Assembly (NCBI GenBank): GCA_027451745.1
Contig: DAIDIP010000026.1
Coordinates: 1 to 35,275, forward strand
Reading direction: 5' to 3'
From: Candidatus Melainabacteria bacterium
GTDB taxonomy: Bacteria > Cyanobacteriota > Vampirovibrionia > Obscuribacterales > Obscuribacteraceae
DNA: 35,275 bases
The notes beneath the pieces are model-generated. The model ran no database searches. It was not told the origin of the DNA and was given only the letters and a program-made list of their open reading frames with translations. Both the position numbers and the translations under genes were made by a program. Positions 7,135 through 15,977 of the stretch are shown one piece after another (within the stretch, counting starts at the first letter, position 1; every line of letters begins with the position of its first letter).

Positions 7135-9656
7135 ATAAGATCAACTGCGTCCATATCAACTGCTACTTGCACATCGTCTATGGTGGGTCTGTTTTTAAAG
7201 AACGCTGCAATTAAATTGTGACCTTCTTCGCCAAGCTGGTTTTTGATAATCAAATGTTGACGCCATTTATTGTGCAGTTTTTCCAATAAGCAAGGTGCAG
7301 GACCAAGAATAGTCAGGTCTGATGTTTTTGTATCTGCAAAATAGGTGCTAAGAGTTTCGGCAATGCGCTCCGCAGCATACTTTGTTTTTTCTTGATCATT
7401 ACCAGCAACAACTATGCGAATTAATTGGCTAAAAGGTGGATAAGAGAATGATTCTCTAGAGGGCAGCTCAGCGTCATAGAAACTATGATAGTCATGCGAC
7501 AAAGCAAATTTTAAAGCAGGCAACTGGGGATTGAATGTTTGCACTATTACTGTTCCTGGTAAATTACCACGGCCGGCTCGTCCAGCCACTTGCGTAAGCA
7601 ATTGAAAGCCACGCTCGGTACAACGATAATCAGACAAATTGAAAGCCGCGTCAGCTGCCAAAATACCCACTAGAGTAACATTGGCATTGTCCAGTCCTTT
7701 AGCAACCATTTGGGTACCGATTAATACGTCGGCTTGGTGCGAAGAGAATTTTTTGAAGATTTCTTCGTGAGCACCTTTTTTTTGGGTAATGTCACTATCA
7801 AGACGTAATATTTTGGCTTGTGGTAAGAGTTCTTGCAAATCCGACTCGACTCTCTGAGTTCCTAAACCATAATGTTTTAAAAATGGCTGGTGACAAACTG
7901 GGCAGTCTTGTCCCAAACGAGATTGAAAGCCACAATGATGACAGACTAATGTATCAATAAAGTCTTGACCGCTTTTAGTGGAATAAGTACGGTGATAAAC
8001 CATGGGTACGCTGCAATTTTTGCAGGCTGCTACATAGCCACAAGCCCGACAAAATACATGACTGGCATAGCCACGTCTATTGAGTAAGAGAATAGATTGC
8101 TCTTTTCTAGAAAGACATTCTTCAATAGCTTTTGCTAACGGTTGCGAAAATATAGAGCGGTTACCAGATAAAAATTCGCTGCGCATATCAACAATAACAG
8201 TTTTGGGAAATCCTTGATCAAATACACGTTTAGGCAAAGAAAGAATTTTGTTTTCTTTTTGCGCTTGATAGTAAGCAACCACATCTGGCGTAGCACTGCC
8301 GTACAAAACCATTGCGCCTGATAATTTAGCTTTTTCTAGAGCTAATGTTTTAGCGTTATAACGAGGTGGCGGACTGGTTTGTTTATAGCTGCCGTCATGT
8401 TCTTCATCAAGAATAATTAGACCAAGGGAGGGAATATTCACTAAAATAGCTGACCGGGCACCAAGCAATATTTTTAGTTCGCCATTTTGTAATAACCGCC
8501 AGGTATCAAAACGTTCACCATCACTTAGACCACTATGCCAAACAGCAACTTGTTTGCCAAAACGCTCATTAAGGCGTTGGGCTAATTGTGGAGTAAGGGC
8601 AATTTCTGGAACCATGAGTAATGCAGTGCAATTCTGCTTCAAAGTCTCTTCAATGAGTTGCATATATATTTCAGTTTTGCCAGAACCAGTTACACCATGC
8701 AAAAGCCAGGGTGTGATAACGTTGGTTTCGGTATTTTTCAATTGTTCTAATAAGGCCTTATTGAGAACCGAAAGAACATGTTTTTGATCTGCGGTTAAAT
8801 GCAAATAGGCTGATTTTTCTTTATCTTCTGCATCTAAGTATTGCAAAGGATCACGTATTTGATCTTCTTTGCTTAGCAACAAAACACCGTCTTCTAACAG
8901 GCTATTTATTACTTTGTTGCTAACTTTGGCTGATTTTACTAATAACGGTTTAGGAGATCTGCCACCATGTTCTTGTAGCACAGCTACAACTCTTTTTCCG
9001 GTTACAGTTGAAGGCTCTTTATTTGTCCAAGTGAGCATGTCTTTTGTTTTTATAGTGCTAGTCTTCGATATTTCATTAGCACGTTCAATTATGTTATCGG
9101 CTAGCAGACGATTGAATACTTTATAGAACTGATTTTCTTTTTCTTTTGCGCGTTTACGCCAGCGTTGTTTAAGGACGGACAGAGAAAGAGTATTTGATTT
9201 GGTTGCTTTCAATTCATCTAAAATTGCTAATTCTTGTTGATTGTATTTTTCTTGCTCTTGCAAGTTTGTATCCAATAGACGCACTGTTTGTTTTAGTCGC
9301 GGCACAAGACAAGCTGGTAGAGCAGCAATCATCACATCCATTAGACTGCTCAAGTAATAATCGGCAATCCATTGTAGGAACTTTATATATTCACTATCAA
9401 AAAAAACTTGTTCATCTAGGAGAGTCAATATTTCTTTAACTTCAATATTCTGAGCAAAGTCTTCAGGCAATCCTTGTCTAACTGAAACAACAAACCCTGT
9501 AACTGCTTTTGATGAGCCAAAAGGCACCAAAACTACAACACCAGGCGATATTCCTTGAACCAAAGAATCCGGTATGGCGTAAGTAAAGAGTCGGCTTTTG
9601 ACTGTGTTTGCGGGAATATCTACTACAACATTGGCAAAAAATTTGTCAGTTGGCAT
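7131..9656 (-). CDS. priA: Primosomal protein N' (replication restart helicase PriA)
   Basis: 841 residues from the ATG at 9656. A TTG at 9704 would add 16 hydrophobic residues that the family lacks, and a GGAG lies 11 nt before the ATG. PriA reloads the replisome at stalled forks. The N-terminal DNA-binding domain begins ANVVVDIPANTV. The helicase core has GVTGSGKTEIY (Walker A), LDEEHDGSYKQ (DEEH box) and GSATPD. The inserted zinc region carries the expected four Cys pairs (CRACGY, CKNC, CHHC, CPVC), followed by GTQRVE and the motif VI region QVAGRAGR. Length and all motifs are normal. It lies downstream of the HNH gene on the same strand and ends tail to tail with the SDR remnant. Confidence 0.96.
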   Translation of the reverse strand: MPTDKFFANVVVDIPANTVKSRLFTYAIPDSLVQGISPGVVVLVPFGSSKAVTGFVVSVRQGLPEDFAQNIEVKEILTLLDEQVFFDSEYIKFLQWIADYYLSSLMDVMIAALPACLVPRLKQTVRLLDTNLQEQEKYNQQELAILDELKATKSNTLSLSVLKQRWRKRAKEKENQFYKVFNRLLADNIIERANEISKTSTIKTKDMLTWTNKEPSTVTGKRVVAVLQEHGGRSPKPLLVKSAKVSNKVINSLLEDGVLLLSKEDQIRDPLQYLDAEDKEKSAYLHLTADQKHVLSVLNKALLEQLKNTETNVITPWLLHGVTGSGKTEIYMQLIEETLKQNCTALLMVPEIALTPQLAQRLNERFGKQVAVWHSGLSDGERFDTWRLLQNGELKILLGARSAILVNIPSLGLIILDEEHDGSYKQTSPPPRYNAKTLALEKAKLSGAMVLYGSATPDVVAYYQAQKENKILSLPKRVFDQGFPKTVIVDMRSEFLSGNRSIFSQPLAKAIEECLSRKEQSILLLNRRGYASHVFCRACGYVAACKNCSVPMVYHRTYSTKSGQDFIDTLVCHHCGFQSRLGQDCPVCHQPFLKHYGLGTQRVESDLQELLPQAKILRLDSDITQKKGAHEEIFKKFSSHQADVLIGTQMVAKGLDNANVTLVGILAADAAFNLSDYRCTERGFQLLTQVAGRAGRGNLPGTVIVQTFNPQLPALKFALSHDYHSFYDAELPSRESFSYPPFSQLIRIVVAGNDQEKTKYAAERIAETLSTYFADTKTSDLTILGPAPCLLEKLHNKWRQHLIIKNQLGEEGHNLIAAFFKNRPTIDDVQVAVDMDAVDLI

Positions 9657-9769
9657 AGTAGGGTAATCTCCATTACCTGTGAGCAAGAGCAGGACTTTTA
9701 GCAAAACAAAAACGCTAAGAAGTCACTTGCCGATTTAACAGGCTTATCTATTTTAACTTAAGCATCTTA

Positions 9770-9790
9770 GCTTGAGCACTTAACTCAAGC
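9770..9790. repeat. Perfect 7-bp hairpin over the HNH stop codon
   Basis: GCTTGAG (9770-9776) and CTCAAGC (9784-9790) form a perfect stem with a 7-nt loop that includes the end of the HNH coding region. There is no following T-run on either strand, so it is not a typical intrinsic terminator. Twelve bases of it (CTTGAGCACTTA, 9771-9782) recur at 29379-29390 just after the DUF445 gene. Confidence 0.45.
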
Positions 9791-10279
9791 ACCAATCAAG
9801 TATTTTCGCCAATTATATTCATGAGCATTTGAATGCTTAGAGATCTCAAATTGAACATGGCTAAATGGACGTCGAGGCACAATTTTTAAAGACAGGTCAG
9901 CTTCTCTTGGAGTACGGTCGCCTTTGCCTACATTACACTTCAAGCAGGCTGCCACAACATTGTCCCAGCTGTCAGTACCTCCTTTGGATCGAGGTATGAC
10001 ATGATCAATTGTTAAGTCATGACGACGGTCACCACAATATTGACAAGTGTAGCTGTCTCTATGCAAAACATTACGTCTAGATAAGCTAATTTCTTTGTAG
10101 GGAATTTTGACATATGCCCGCAGTCTTATGACTGTGGGCAGGGGAAAGCTGGCATATATTAACTTGCCATTATGCTCGATTTGTTCGGCTTTACCCTTCA
10201 AAATGAGAATAACAGCCCGACGCCAATTACAAATGTTGAGTGGTTCATAAGAAGCATTAAGTACAAGTACCTTACTCAA
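9785..10279 (-). CDS. HNH endonuclease family protein
   Basis: 164 residues. The start MSKVLVLNASYEPLN is typical of a compact HNH family common in Cyanobacteria, Actinobacteria and Deinococcus. The HNH/beta-beta-alpha-metal site is complete: C79 and C82 (CQYC), D92-H93 (TIDHVIPRSKGG), N107 and the second zinc pair C112 and C115 (CLKCN). These residues bind zinc and a catalytic metal and cut nucleic acid. The cellular role of this stand-alone family is not settled; a restriction or repair function cannot be decided from sequence. It has its own strong promoter (10360-10389) and may be cotranscribed with priA, which starts about 130 bp downstream. Confidence 0.88.
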   Translation of the reverse strand: MSKVLVLNASYEPLNICNWRRAVILILKGKAEQIEHNGKLIYASFPLPTVIRLRAYVKIPYKEISLSRRNVLHRDSYTCQYCGDRRHDLTIDHVIPRSKGGTDSWDNVVAACLKCNVGKGDRTPREADLSLKIVPRRPFSHVQFEISKHSNAHEYNWRKYLIGA

Positions 10280-10359
10280 ATTGACTCCAGAGCTTAGACT
10301 AAAGCGGCTACTATACTAAGTTTACCCGTTGTGCCTTAATTTTTCCTTTACGATTTAAT

Positions 10360-10389
10360 ATTATAACTAAGTACTACTAATATTGTCCA
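10360..10389 (-). promoter_or_regulatory. Sigma70-type promoter of the HNH gene
   Basis: On the minus strand a -35 TGGACA (10384-10389, 5 of 6) and a perfect -10 TATAAT (10360-10365) are separated by 18 bp. The expected transcript starts near 10353, about 74 nt before the HNH start codon at 10279. It is arranged back to back with the putative rpsB promoter. Confidence 0.6.
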
Positions 10390-10413
10390 CAAAAACCGTC
10401 ACGATAGGGCTTG

Positions 10414-10422
10414 TGCTACAAT
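10414..10422 (+). promoter_or_regulatory. Extended -10 promoter candidate of the rpsB cluster
   Basis: TGCTACAAT is an extended -10 element (TGn followed by TACAAT at 10417-10422). No convincing -35 box stands 16-18 bp upstream, which is tolerated when TGn is present. Transcription would start near 10429 and give a leader of about 110 nt before the rpsB TTG start. Confidence 0.4.
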
Positions 10423-10490
10423 TTCTTGGTTGGTTTTGTGGGTTCATCCAGAAAACGATTTCAGCGCTTTTGTCAATCGAAAGGTGGCTG

Positions 10491-10508
10491 CTAGCCAGAG
10501 TTGGCTGG
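10491..10508 (+). other. rpsB leader hairpin
   Basis: CTAGCCA (10491-10497) pairs with TGGCTGG (10502-10508) around a four-base loop, with one G-T pair. It ends 14 nt before the Shine-Dalgarno AAGGAG (10523-10528) of rpsB. Ribosomal protein S2 controls its own leader in several bacteria. Whether this stem is such a site is inference. Confidence 0.35.
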
Positions 10509-10540
10509 GGCTTTATATAAAAAAGGAGAAGTTACCAATC

Positions 10541-11422
10541 TTGTCAGCAACATCAATGAGACAATTATTAGAAGCAGGTGTCCATTTCGGTCACCAAACC
10601 AGACGCTGGAATCCAAAGATGCGTCCATATATCTATGGGGAGCGCAACGGCATTTATATAATTGACCTGGAACAAACAACCCGGGCTCTTGAGAAAGCTT
10701 GCGAATTTATGCGTAAAGCTGCCTCCGAAAAGAAAAACATAGTTTTTGTTGGCACAAAGAAACAAGCTGCTGAAATTATTGAGCAAGAAGCAAAAAGATG
10801 TGGTGCTTTCTTTGTCAATCAACGCTGGCTGGGCGGGATGCTCACTAATTTTGAAACTATTAGATTGCGCATTAATCGTTTGAAAGAACTAGACGAAATG
10901 AAAGCTAACGGTGATTTTTATCGTCGCCCCAAAAAAGAGCTCACAGTACTAAATCGTGAATTGTACAAGTTGGAACGTTCTTTAGGCGGTATCAAGGGTA
11001 TGCGTGGTCGCCCTGATGTATTATTCATAGTCGATCAAAGACATGAATTAATTGCTGTAGCTGAAGCTAAAAAAATGGACGTGTCTGTAGTAGGTATAGT
11101 TGATACTAATTGCGACCCAGACAACATTGATTTTGTCATTCCTGGTAATGATGATTCGATTCGTTCGATCAAACTCATTGTGAGTGCTGCTGCTGATGCT
11201 GTTTTAGAAGGCAAGCAAGGAGCTGCAGTAGAGTTCGAAAGTCCTGTTGCTGTAGTTGAAGAAGAAATCGTAGCAGTGGAAGAATTGGTTGCAGTAGCCG
11301 CTATTGAAAGTTTAGAAGATAACGGTTCTGTGAAAGAGGAATTGGTACCTGAATTAGTGATTGCTACTGATAGTGCTGAAATTCAAAAGTACGAAGACGC
11401 CTATCTGGATTCAGAAGACTAA
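10541..11422 (+). CDS. rpsB: 30S ribosomal protein S2
   Basis: 293 residues from a TTG at 10541, reading [19 protein letters not shown], which matches the family start exactly. The frame is open further upstream to 10430, but that stretch has no S2 similarity and contains the leader. AAGGAG at 10523-10528 lies 12 nt before the TTG. Further family signatures are TRRWNPKM, the [10 protein letters not shown] segment, [11 protein letters not shown]-like residues and the [12 protein letters not shown] loop. S2 sits on the small subunit near the mRNA exit. The tail after about residue 225 is an acidic Val/Glu-rich extension of around 65 residues that the core protein does not need. It begins the standard rpsB-tsf-pyrH-frr order. 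Confidence 0.97.
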   Translation: MSATSMRQLLEAGVHFGHQTRRWNPKMRPYIYGERNGIYIIDLEQTTRALEKACEFMRKAASEKKNIVFVGTKKQAAEIIEQEAKRCGAFFVNQRWLGGMLTNFETIRLRINRLKELDEMKANGDFYRRPKKELTVLNRELYKLERSLGGIKGMRGRPDVLFIVDQRHELIAVAEAKKMDVSVVGIVDTNCDPDNIDFVIPGNDDSIRSIKLIVSAAADAVLEGKQGAAVEFESPVAVVEEEIVAVEELVAVAAIESLEDNGSVKEELVPELVIATDSAEIQKYEDAYLDSED

Positions 11423-11468
11423 CAATTCATCAGTCATTAGCTTATAGAAAGAAGGAAGCAGAAAGATT

Positions 11469-12362
11469 ATGGTAGATATTTCGGCCACTATGGTAAAGGA
11501 TTTAAGAGAAAAAACTGGTGCAGCCATGATGGACTGCAAAAGAGCTTTAGTGGAAGCAAGTGGCGATTTTGAAAAAGCCTGCGAGGTTTTAAGACAACGT
11601 GGGATTGCTGTTGCTAGCAAAAAAGCTTCGCGTGCTACCAGTGAAGGTTTAGTGGTAGGCAAAGTAGCTGTAGATGGCAAATCGGCTGTTTTAGTTGAAA
11701 TAAATTGTGAAACAGATTTTGTTGCCCGCAATGACGCATTTACCGAATTGACTAAGCGTCTATGTGAAATAGCTCTAACTGCTAAAGCTGATACAGTGGA
11801 GAAATTACTGCAAGCCAAAGTTGACGGTACAACTGTAGAAGATCTTATTTCACAAGCAATCGCCAAGACTGGTGAAAATATTGTAGTTCGTCGTATATCG
11901 CTATTAGACTTAGGCAGCAAAAATGGTTTGTTTGGTCTCTATATACACAGCCAAGGCGGAAAGATAGGGGCCTTAGTGAAATTCGAAACAAATAATGCTG
12001 TTTCAAATGATACTTTCGGTCGCGAAATAGCTATGCATATTGCTTTTGCAAAGCCCCAATATTTGAGCAAGCAAGAAATTCCGCAAGAAATAGTAGAAAA
12101 CGAAAAACGTATTGAATCTGGCAAAGCAGATTTGGCAGACAAAAAAGCTGAGATCAAAGAAAAAATTATTGCTGGACGCCTAGACAAGATATTAGGTGAG
12201 CGTTGTTTACTTGAACAACCCTTCGTTAAAGATTCTGCTCTTACAGTAGGAAAATATATCGAAGAACAAGCCAAACAATTAAAAGTAGATATAAAAGTTA
12301 CCGGTTATACGCTTCTCATCCTGGGCGAAGCAACAGAAACAACAAATGGTAAAGAGCACTAA
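11469..12362 (+). CDS. tsf: Elongation factor Ts
   Basis: 297 residues, normal for EF-Ts. The protein exchanges GDP for GTP on EF-Tu. The N-terminal UBA-like domain reads VKDLREKTGAAMMDCKRAL. The signature NCETDFVARND is in the core, and the dimerisation region and a final KVTGY segment follow. The ATG at 11469 has AAGGAAG ten bases upstream (11452-11458). It follows rpsB by 46 bp and is presumably on the same transcript. A small hairpin (GAGCA/TGCTC, 12354-12368) spans the stop codon and is too weak for a terminator. Confidence 0.97.
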   Translation: MVDISATMVKDLREKTGAAMMDCKRALVEASGDFEKACEVLRQRGIAVASKKASRATSEGLVVGKVAVDGKSAVLVEINCETDFVARNDAFTELTKRLCEIALTAKADTVEKLLQAKVDGTTVEDLISQAIAKTGENIVVRRISLLDLGSKNGLFGLYIHSQGGKIGALVKFETNNAVSNDTFGREIAMHIAFAKPQYLSKQEIPQEIVENEKRIESGKADLADKKAEIKEKIIAGRLDKILGERCLLEQPFVKDSALTVGKYIEEQAKQLKVDIKVTGYTLLILGEATETTNGKEH

Positions 12363-12427
12363 TTGCTCACTGACTAGATTGTCAACTGGCGAACGTTTAT
12401 TAAAACCGTTAGTAAGGAGCTAGTAAG

Positions 12428-12466
12428 GTTGATCAGGTAGAAGAATTGTAATTATCTAAGATCAAC
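12428..12466. repeat. Inverted repeat in the tsf-pyrH spacer
   Basis: GTTGATC (12428-12434) and GATCAAC (12460-12466) are perfect 7-bp arms, with an inner TAGA/TCTA pair that can lengthen the stem. It lies 46 bp before the pyrH start. It might be a leader structure or processing site. There is no T-run behind it. Confidence 0.35.
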
Positions 12467-12512
12467 AAATAGGTTATATTGGCTATAAGACAGGTATTTT
12501 AAACGTTAGCAA

Positions 12513-13298
12513 ATGACAGCAGTAAAATTCAAACGTATCTTATTAAAATTGAGCGGTGAAGCTTTAGTTGGTTCAGCCCATTTTGGCATTGATCCTGTCA
12601 TCGTTAACAGTATTGCAGATGAAGTACTTTGTGCTCATCGTCTAGGTGTACAAATTGCCATTGTGGTTGGCGGTGGAAATATCTTCCGTGGCGTACAAGG
12701 AAGTTCTTGGGGAATGGACAAAGCTGCTGCAGATTATGTTGGCATGCTGGCTACAATAATGAATTGCTTGATTTTGCAAGAAGTATTGAAAGCAAAGGGT
12801 GTTGAAACACGGGTACAAACAGCTATAGCAATGCCTGCTGTTGCAGAACCTTTTATTCGTCTTAAGGCTATTAGACATTTAGAAAAAGGACGCGTCGTTA
12901 TCTTTGGTGGCGGTACAGGTAATCCACATGTCACAACAGATACAGCTGCAGCTTTAAGAGCAGCAGAGATGAAAGCAGATGTACTGCTAATGGCTAAAAA
13001 TAATGTTGATGGAATCTATGATGACGATCCAATCAAAAATCCGTCCGCTAAGAAAATGAACACTATTAGTTTTGAGCACCTGATTCGTCAAGGCTTAAAA
13101 GTAATGGATCCTGCCGGAGTCTCTATTTGTCAGCAAAATAATATCCCCTTTGTGGTTTTCGATTTTGCTAAGCTCGGCAGCATTGAACGTATTGTTCGCG
13201 GAGAAAAAGTTGGCACACTCGTTGGCGCTAGCTTAAAAACAGAATTTGAAACTGAAAATAAGACTGGAACCAAAGAGAAAAAAGTAGAGGCTAGGTAA
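12513..13298 (+). CDS. pyrH: Uridylate kinase (UMP kinase)
   Basis: 261 residues. It converts UMP to UDP with ATP in pyrimidine nucleotide synthesis and belongs to the amino acid kinase family. Visible are KLSGEAL near the N terminus, the VVGGGNIFRG glycine loop, GTGNPHVTTDTAAALRA and the NVDGIYDDDP segment, all typical. The last 20 or so residues form a Lys/Glu-rich tail. It lies 150 bp after tsf and only 2 bp before frr. The spacer in front holds an inverted repeat GTTGATC/GATCAAC (12428-12466) but no convincing promoter, so read-through from the rpsB promoter is likely. Confidence 0.97.
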   Translation: MTAVKFKRILLKLSGEALVGSAHFGIDPVIVNSIADEVLCAHRLGVQIAIVVGGGNIFRGVQGSSWGMDKAAADYVGMLATIMNCLILQEVLKAKGVETRVQTAIAMPAVAEPFIRLKAIRHLEKGRVVIFGGGTGNPHVTTDTAAALRAAEMKADVLLMAKNNVDGIYDDDPIKNPSAKKMNTISFEHLIRQGLKVMDPAGVSICQQNNIPFVVFDFAKLGSIERIVRGEKVGTLVGASLKTEFETENKTGTKEKKVEAR

Positions 13299-13300
13299 AG

Positions 13301-13858
13301 ATGAGCACAACCCAAGTGATTTCTCAAGCAGAAGAGAGAATGAAAAAGGCCATCTCTTCACTCCAAAAGGAATTTCAAACCATTAGAACTGGTAGAGCTA
13401 ACGCTGCTTTACTCGATAGAGTGGACGTTGAATATTATGGTACCAACACCCCACTAAAGGGCTTAGCCAATATCTCTACTCCTGATGGACGCTCTTTGTT
13501 GATTCAACCTTATGATAAAGGCGCTCTCAAAGAAATAGAGCAAGCCATACATAAAGCTGATTTGGGTCTTACACCCACCTCAGACGGCAATGTGATTCGT
13601 ATCAATGTACCTCAGTTGACTGAAGAAAGACGAAAAGAAATAGTTAAAACAGTCAAAAAATTTGGCGAAGACACACGTATTGCTATGAGAAACATTCGTC
13701 GCGACGCTGCTGACGAATTGAAAAAACTCAAAGCAACTCAAATATCAGAAGATGAAATTAAACGTGAAGAAGAACATTTACAAAAAGTAGTGGATAAATA
13801 CGTCAAAGAAGTTGATAAGCATGTGCATGAGAAAGAAGCTGAAGTAATGGCCGTGTAA
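13301..13858 (+). CDS. frr: Ribosome recycling factor
   Basis: 185 residues, the exact family length. RRF works with EF-G to split post-termination ribosomes. The family blocks RTGRANAALLDRV, VEYYGTNTPLKGLANIS, the DKGALKEIEQAI helix and NVIRINVPQLTEERR are all present, followed by the long three-helix-bundle segment. The start lies 2 bp after the pyrH stop. Its last codons and stop are partly duplicated in tandem just downstream (13844-13889). Confidence 0.97.
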   Translation: MSTTQVISQAEERMKKAISSLQKEFQTIRTGRANAALLDRVDVEYYGTNTPLKGLANISTPDGRSLLIQPYDKGALKEIEQAIHKADLGLTPTSDGNVIRINVPQLTEERRKEIVKTVKKFGEDTRIAMRNIRRDAADELKKLKATQISEDEIKREEEHLQKVVDKYVKEVDKHVHEKEAEVMAV

Positions 13859-13889
13859 GCAAGGCGTAATGTCTGTGTAAGCAAGTAGC
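13844..13889 (+). repeat. Imperfect tandem duplication across the frr stop codon
   Basis: The 22 bases 13844-13865, which contain the end of frr and its TAA, are followed directly by a 24-base near copy at 13866-13889. Both copies share GTAATG and GTGTAAGCAAG. The second copy is untranslated because the first stop is intact. Confidence 0.6.
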
Positions 13890-13923
13890 GTAATAATAGC
13901 AAATTAGTAATAATGCTAATTAA

Positions 13924-14041
13924 GAGGCTAAAGGCGACGGAGCGTAAATAGTTAAGCAGCGAAGTGAAGGGCGACCATTTCGGCGGTCGCAACGAAGCGG
14001 GGACAAGCGAAGAAGCCGAAGAGGCTGAAGGCGACGGAGCG
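13924..14041 (+). repeat. G+C-rich purine-rich spacer with a 21-bp direct repeat before glmS
   Basis: Two 21-bp copies at 13924-13944 and 14021-14041 differ at one position. Each begins GAGGCT and ends GGCGACGGAGCG. Between them lies a hairpin GCGACC/GGTCGC (13971-13990). The segment is far richer in G and C, and in G plus A on the plus strand, than the surrounding genes. GGAG of the second copy (14036-14039) lies 11 nt before the glmS ATG and may serve as its ribosome binding site. Confidence 0.6.
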
Positions 14042-14050
14042 ATTAAAAAG

Positions 14051-15925
14051 ATGTGCGGGATAGTTGGATATTTAGGATCAGGAAGCGCAGTACCAGTTCT
14101 AGTGTCAGAACTGCGTAGTCTTGAATATAGAGGTTACGATTCTGCTGGCTTAGCAGTTATAGAACAAGGTAATCTTCGCATTTTAAAAGCAGCCGGTAAA
14201 TTAGCTAATTTAGAAACCATTTTGAAAGAAAAATCTCCTATTGCTCAGGTAGGAATTGGACATACCCGATGGGCGACACATGGTGAACCAAACGACACCA
14301 ATGCTCATCCCCATACAGACGAATCCAAAGTAGTTGCAGTTGTTCATAACGGCATAATTGAAAACTACAGGGAACTCAAAAACGAACTTCTAGATAAGGG
14401 TATTAACTTCAGCTCTGATACTGATACTGAAGTGGTAGCACATTTAGTGTCATATTATTATGGGCAAACGAAGGACATGCTCAAAGCAGTCAGAAAAGCT
14501 GTTACACGCTTAAAAGGTATTTATGCTCTTGCTATATTGAGCCCCGAATATCCAGATCGTATTTTTGCTGTTAATCATCATTACTCTCTAACTGTTGGGT
14601 TAGGAGAGAATGAAAGCTTTTTAGCCTCAGATGGACTCGCTGTAAGACCATACACAAATCAACTTCTTCGCCTTGAGCAAAGCGAGATAGTTGAATTAAC
14701 AAGTTCTGGATATAAGTTATACAGTTTTGATGGTGAGGAAGTTAAGCGCGCTCCTATAACTTCAGAAGGCAATTTATATGTTATCGATAAAGGTGGCTAC
14801 AAGCACTTTTTATTGAAAGAAATAAATGAACAGCCTACAGTATTGAGACAAACATTAGCTAAGTATTTACCGGATGTGCAAAAGCCGGTCAACTTAAAAA
14901 AAGAAAGAACTGATTTGGTAAATAGTCTTCATACAGCTGGTATCACTTTAACAAAAGAACAAATAAAAAATATTGACCGTATCCAAATAGTTGCTTGTGG
15001 TACAGCATTTTACTCAGGAATGGTAGGCAAATATATTCTTGAATCATTGGCACAAATTCCAACCGATATAGAAATCGCCTCTGAAATACGAGGTCGTAAG
15101 CTTTTAAGTAATGAGCGGACATTGACCATTGCTGTAAGTCAATCTGGTGAAACTGCAGATACTCTTGCAGCTATAAAAGAAGCCAAAGAAAATGGTTCAC
15201 ACACCTTGGGGATAACCAATCGTGCAGATTCTCATTTGGCCCATATCACAACTGATTTAATTACAACAGAGTGCGGTATTGAAGTATCAGTTGCTGCTAC
15301 AAAAACATACATTGCTCAGCTAGCTAGTTTTTATTTGTTAGGTATTTACTTGGCAGAAGAAAAAGGTTTGCTTCCTCCGGAAAAAGCAGCGCAATTAAAA
15401 CACGAATTGTATCTTATTCCTACCTGGCAAGAAAAAATACTTGCTACTAGTGAAGATATTCGGCAAGCAGCTTTGAAGTATTGCTCGGCAAAAGATGTAG
15501 TATTTATGGGGCGTGGTTTTAATTATCCCACCGCTCTAGAAGGCGCTTTAAAGCTGAAAGAACTAAGTTATATTCATGCTTCTGGTTATGCCGCTGGTGA
15601 ATTAAAGCATGGTCCAATTGCCGTTTTAGATGAAAACGTTCCGGTTGTTACTATATTGGTCCCCGGTGTTGTATATGATAAAAGTTTGTCGAATGCGCTT
15701 GAAGCAAAAGCCAGGCAAGCTAAGATGATAGCTGTAGCTGTAGAAGATGATGATAAGGTCAACGGTATATTCGAAACTGTAATGCGCATACCTGTTGTAG
15801 ACGAGTTCTTGAGTCCATTACTCACAGTATTACCACTACAGCTTTTTGCTTATTATGCAGCCGAGGCGCTGGGAAAAGATGTTGACCAACCGAGAAATTT
15901 AGCTAAGTCTGTCACAGTCGAATAG
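14051..15925 (+). CDS. glmS: Glutamine-fructose-6-phosphate aminotransferase (isomerizing)
   Basis: 624 residues from the ATG at 14051. This start is required because the next codon is the N-terminal nucleophile Cys (MCGIVGYLG). The frame is open about 90 bp further upstream but only through the repeat-rich spacer. GlmS makes glucosamine-6-phosphate, the entry to peptidoglycan and lipid A sugars. The glutaminase half shows YRGYDSAG, HTRWATHG and HNGIIENY. The isomerase half has two SIS domains with ACGTAFYSG, SQSGETADT and the terminal NLAKSVTVE. Domain order and length are normal. It supplies substrate for the LPS genes at the other end of the window. Confidence 0.97.
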   Translation: MCGIVGYLGSGSAVPVLVSELRSLEYRGYDSAGLAVIEQGNLRILKAAGKLANLETILKEKSPIAQVGIGHTRWATHGEPNDTNAHPHTDESKVVAVVHNGIIENYRELKNELLDKGINFSSDTDTEVVAHLVSYYYGQTKDMLKAVRKAVTRLKGIYALAILSPEYPDRIFAVNHHYSLTVGLGENESFLASDGLAVRPYTNQLLRLEQSEIVELTSSGYKLYSFDGEEVKRAPITSEGNLYVIDKGGYKHFLLKEINEQPTVLRQTLAKYLPDVQKPVNLKKERTDLVNSLHTAGITLTKEQIKNIDRIQIVACGTAFYSGMVGKYILESLAQIPTDIEIASEIRGRKLLSNERTLTIAVSQSGETADTLAAIKEAKENGSHTLGITNRADSHLAHITTDLITTECGIEVSVAATKTYIAQLASFYLLGIYLAEEKGLLPPEKAAQLKHELYLIPTWQEKILATSEDIRQAALKYCSAKDVVFMGRGFNYPTALEGALKLKELSYIHASGYAAGELKHGPIAVLDENVPVVTILVPGVVYDKSLSNALEAKARQAKMIAVAVEDDDKVNGIFETVMRIPVVDEFLSPLLTVLPLQLFAYYAAEALGKDVDQPRNLAKSVTVE

Positions 15926-15977
15926 TTGTGGACATCTACGAAGAAGTAGTTAATATCAAAGCTGATTCGAAATATAG

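Noticed and set aside
10430-10540. Upstream in-frame extension of rpsB from a GTG
   Set aside because: No S2 similarity; the region contains the probable transcript start and leader. The TTG at 10541 gives the family start and has a Shine-Dalgarno sequence.
11411-12274. Long open frames antisense to tsf
   Set aside because: They lie wholly opposite a certain gene and encode Ser/Thr/Phe-rich sequences without any domain.
12429-12457. Separate promoter for pyrH
   Set aside because: TTGATC with TTATCT at 17 bp matches the -10 at only two positions; read-through from rpsB is a simpler explanation.
13964-14050. Upstream in-frame extension of glmS
   Set aside because: GlmS needs Met-Cys at its N terminus for the nucleophile, and the extension is only the repeat-rich spacer translated.
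13859-14050. glmS ribozyme-type riboswitch
   Set aside because: The spacer before glmS is structured and G+C-rich, but I could not find the conserved ribozyme core words.
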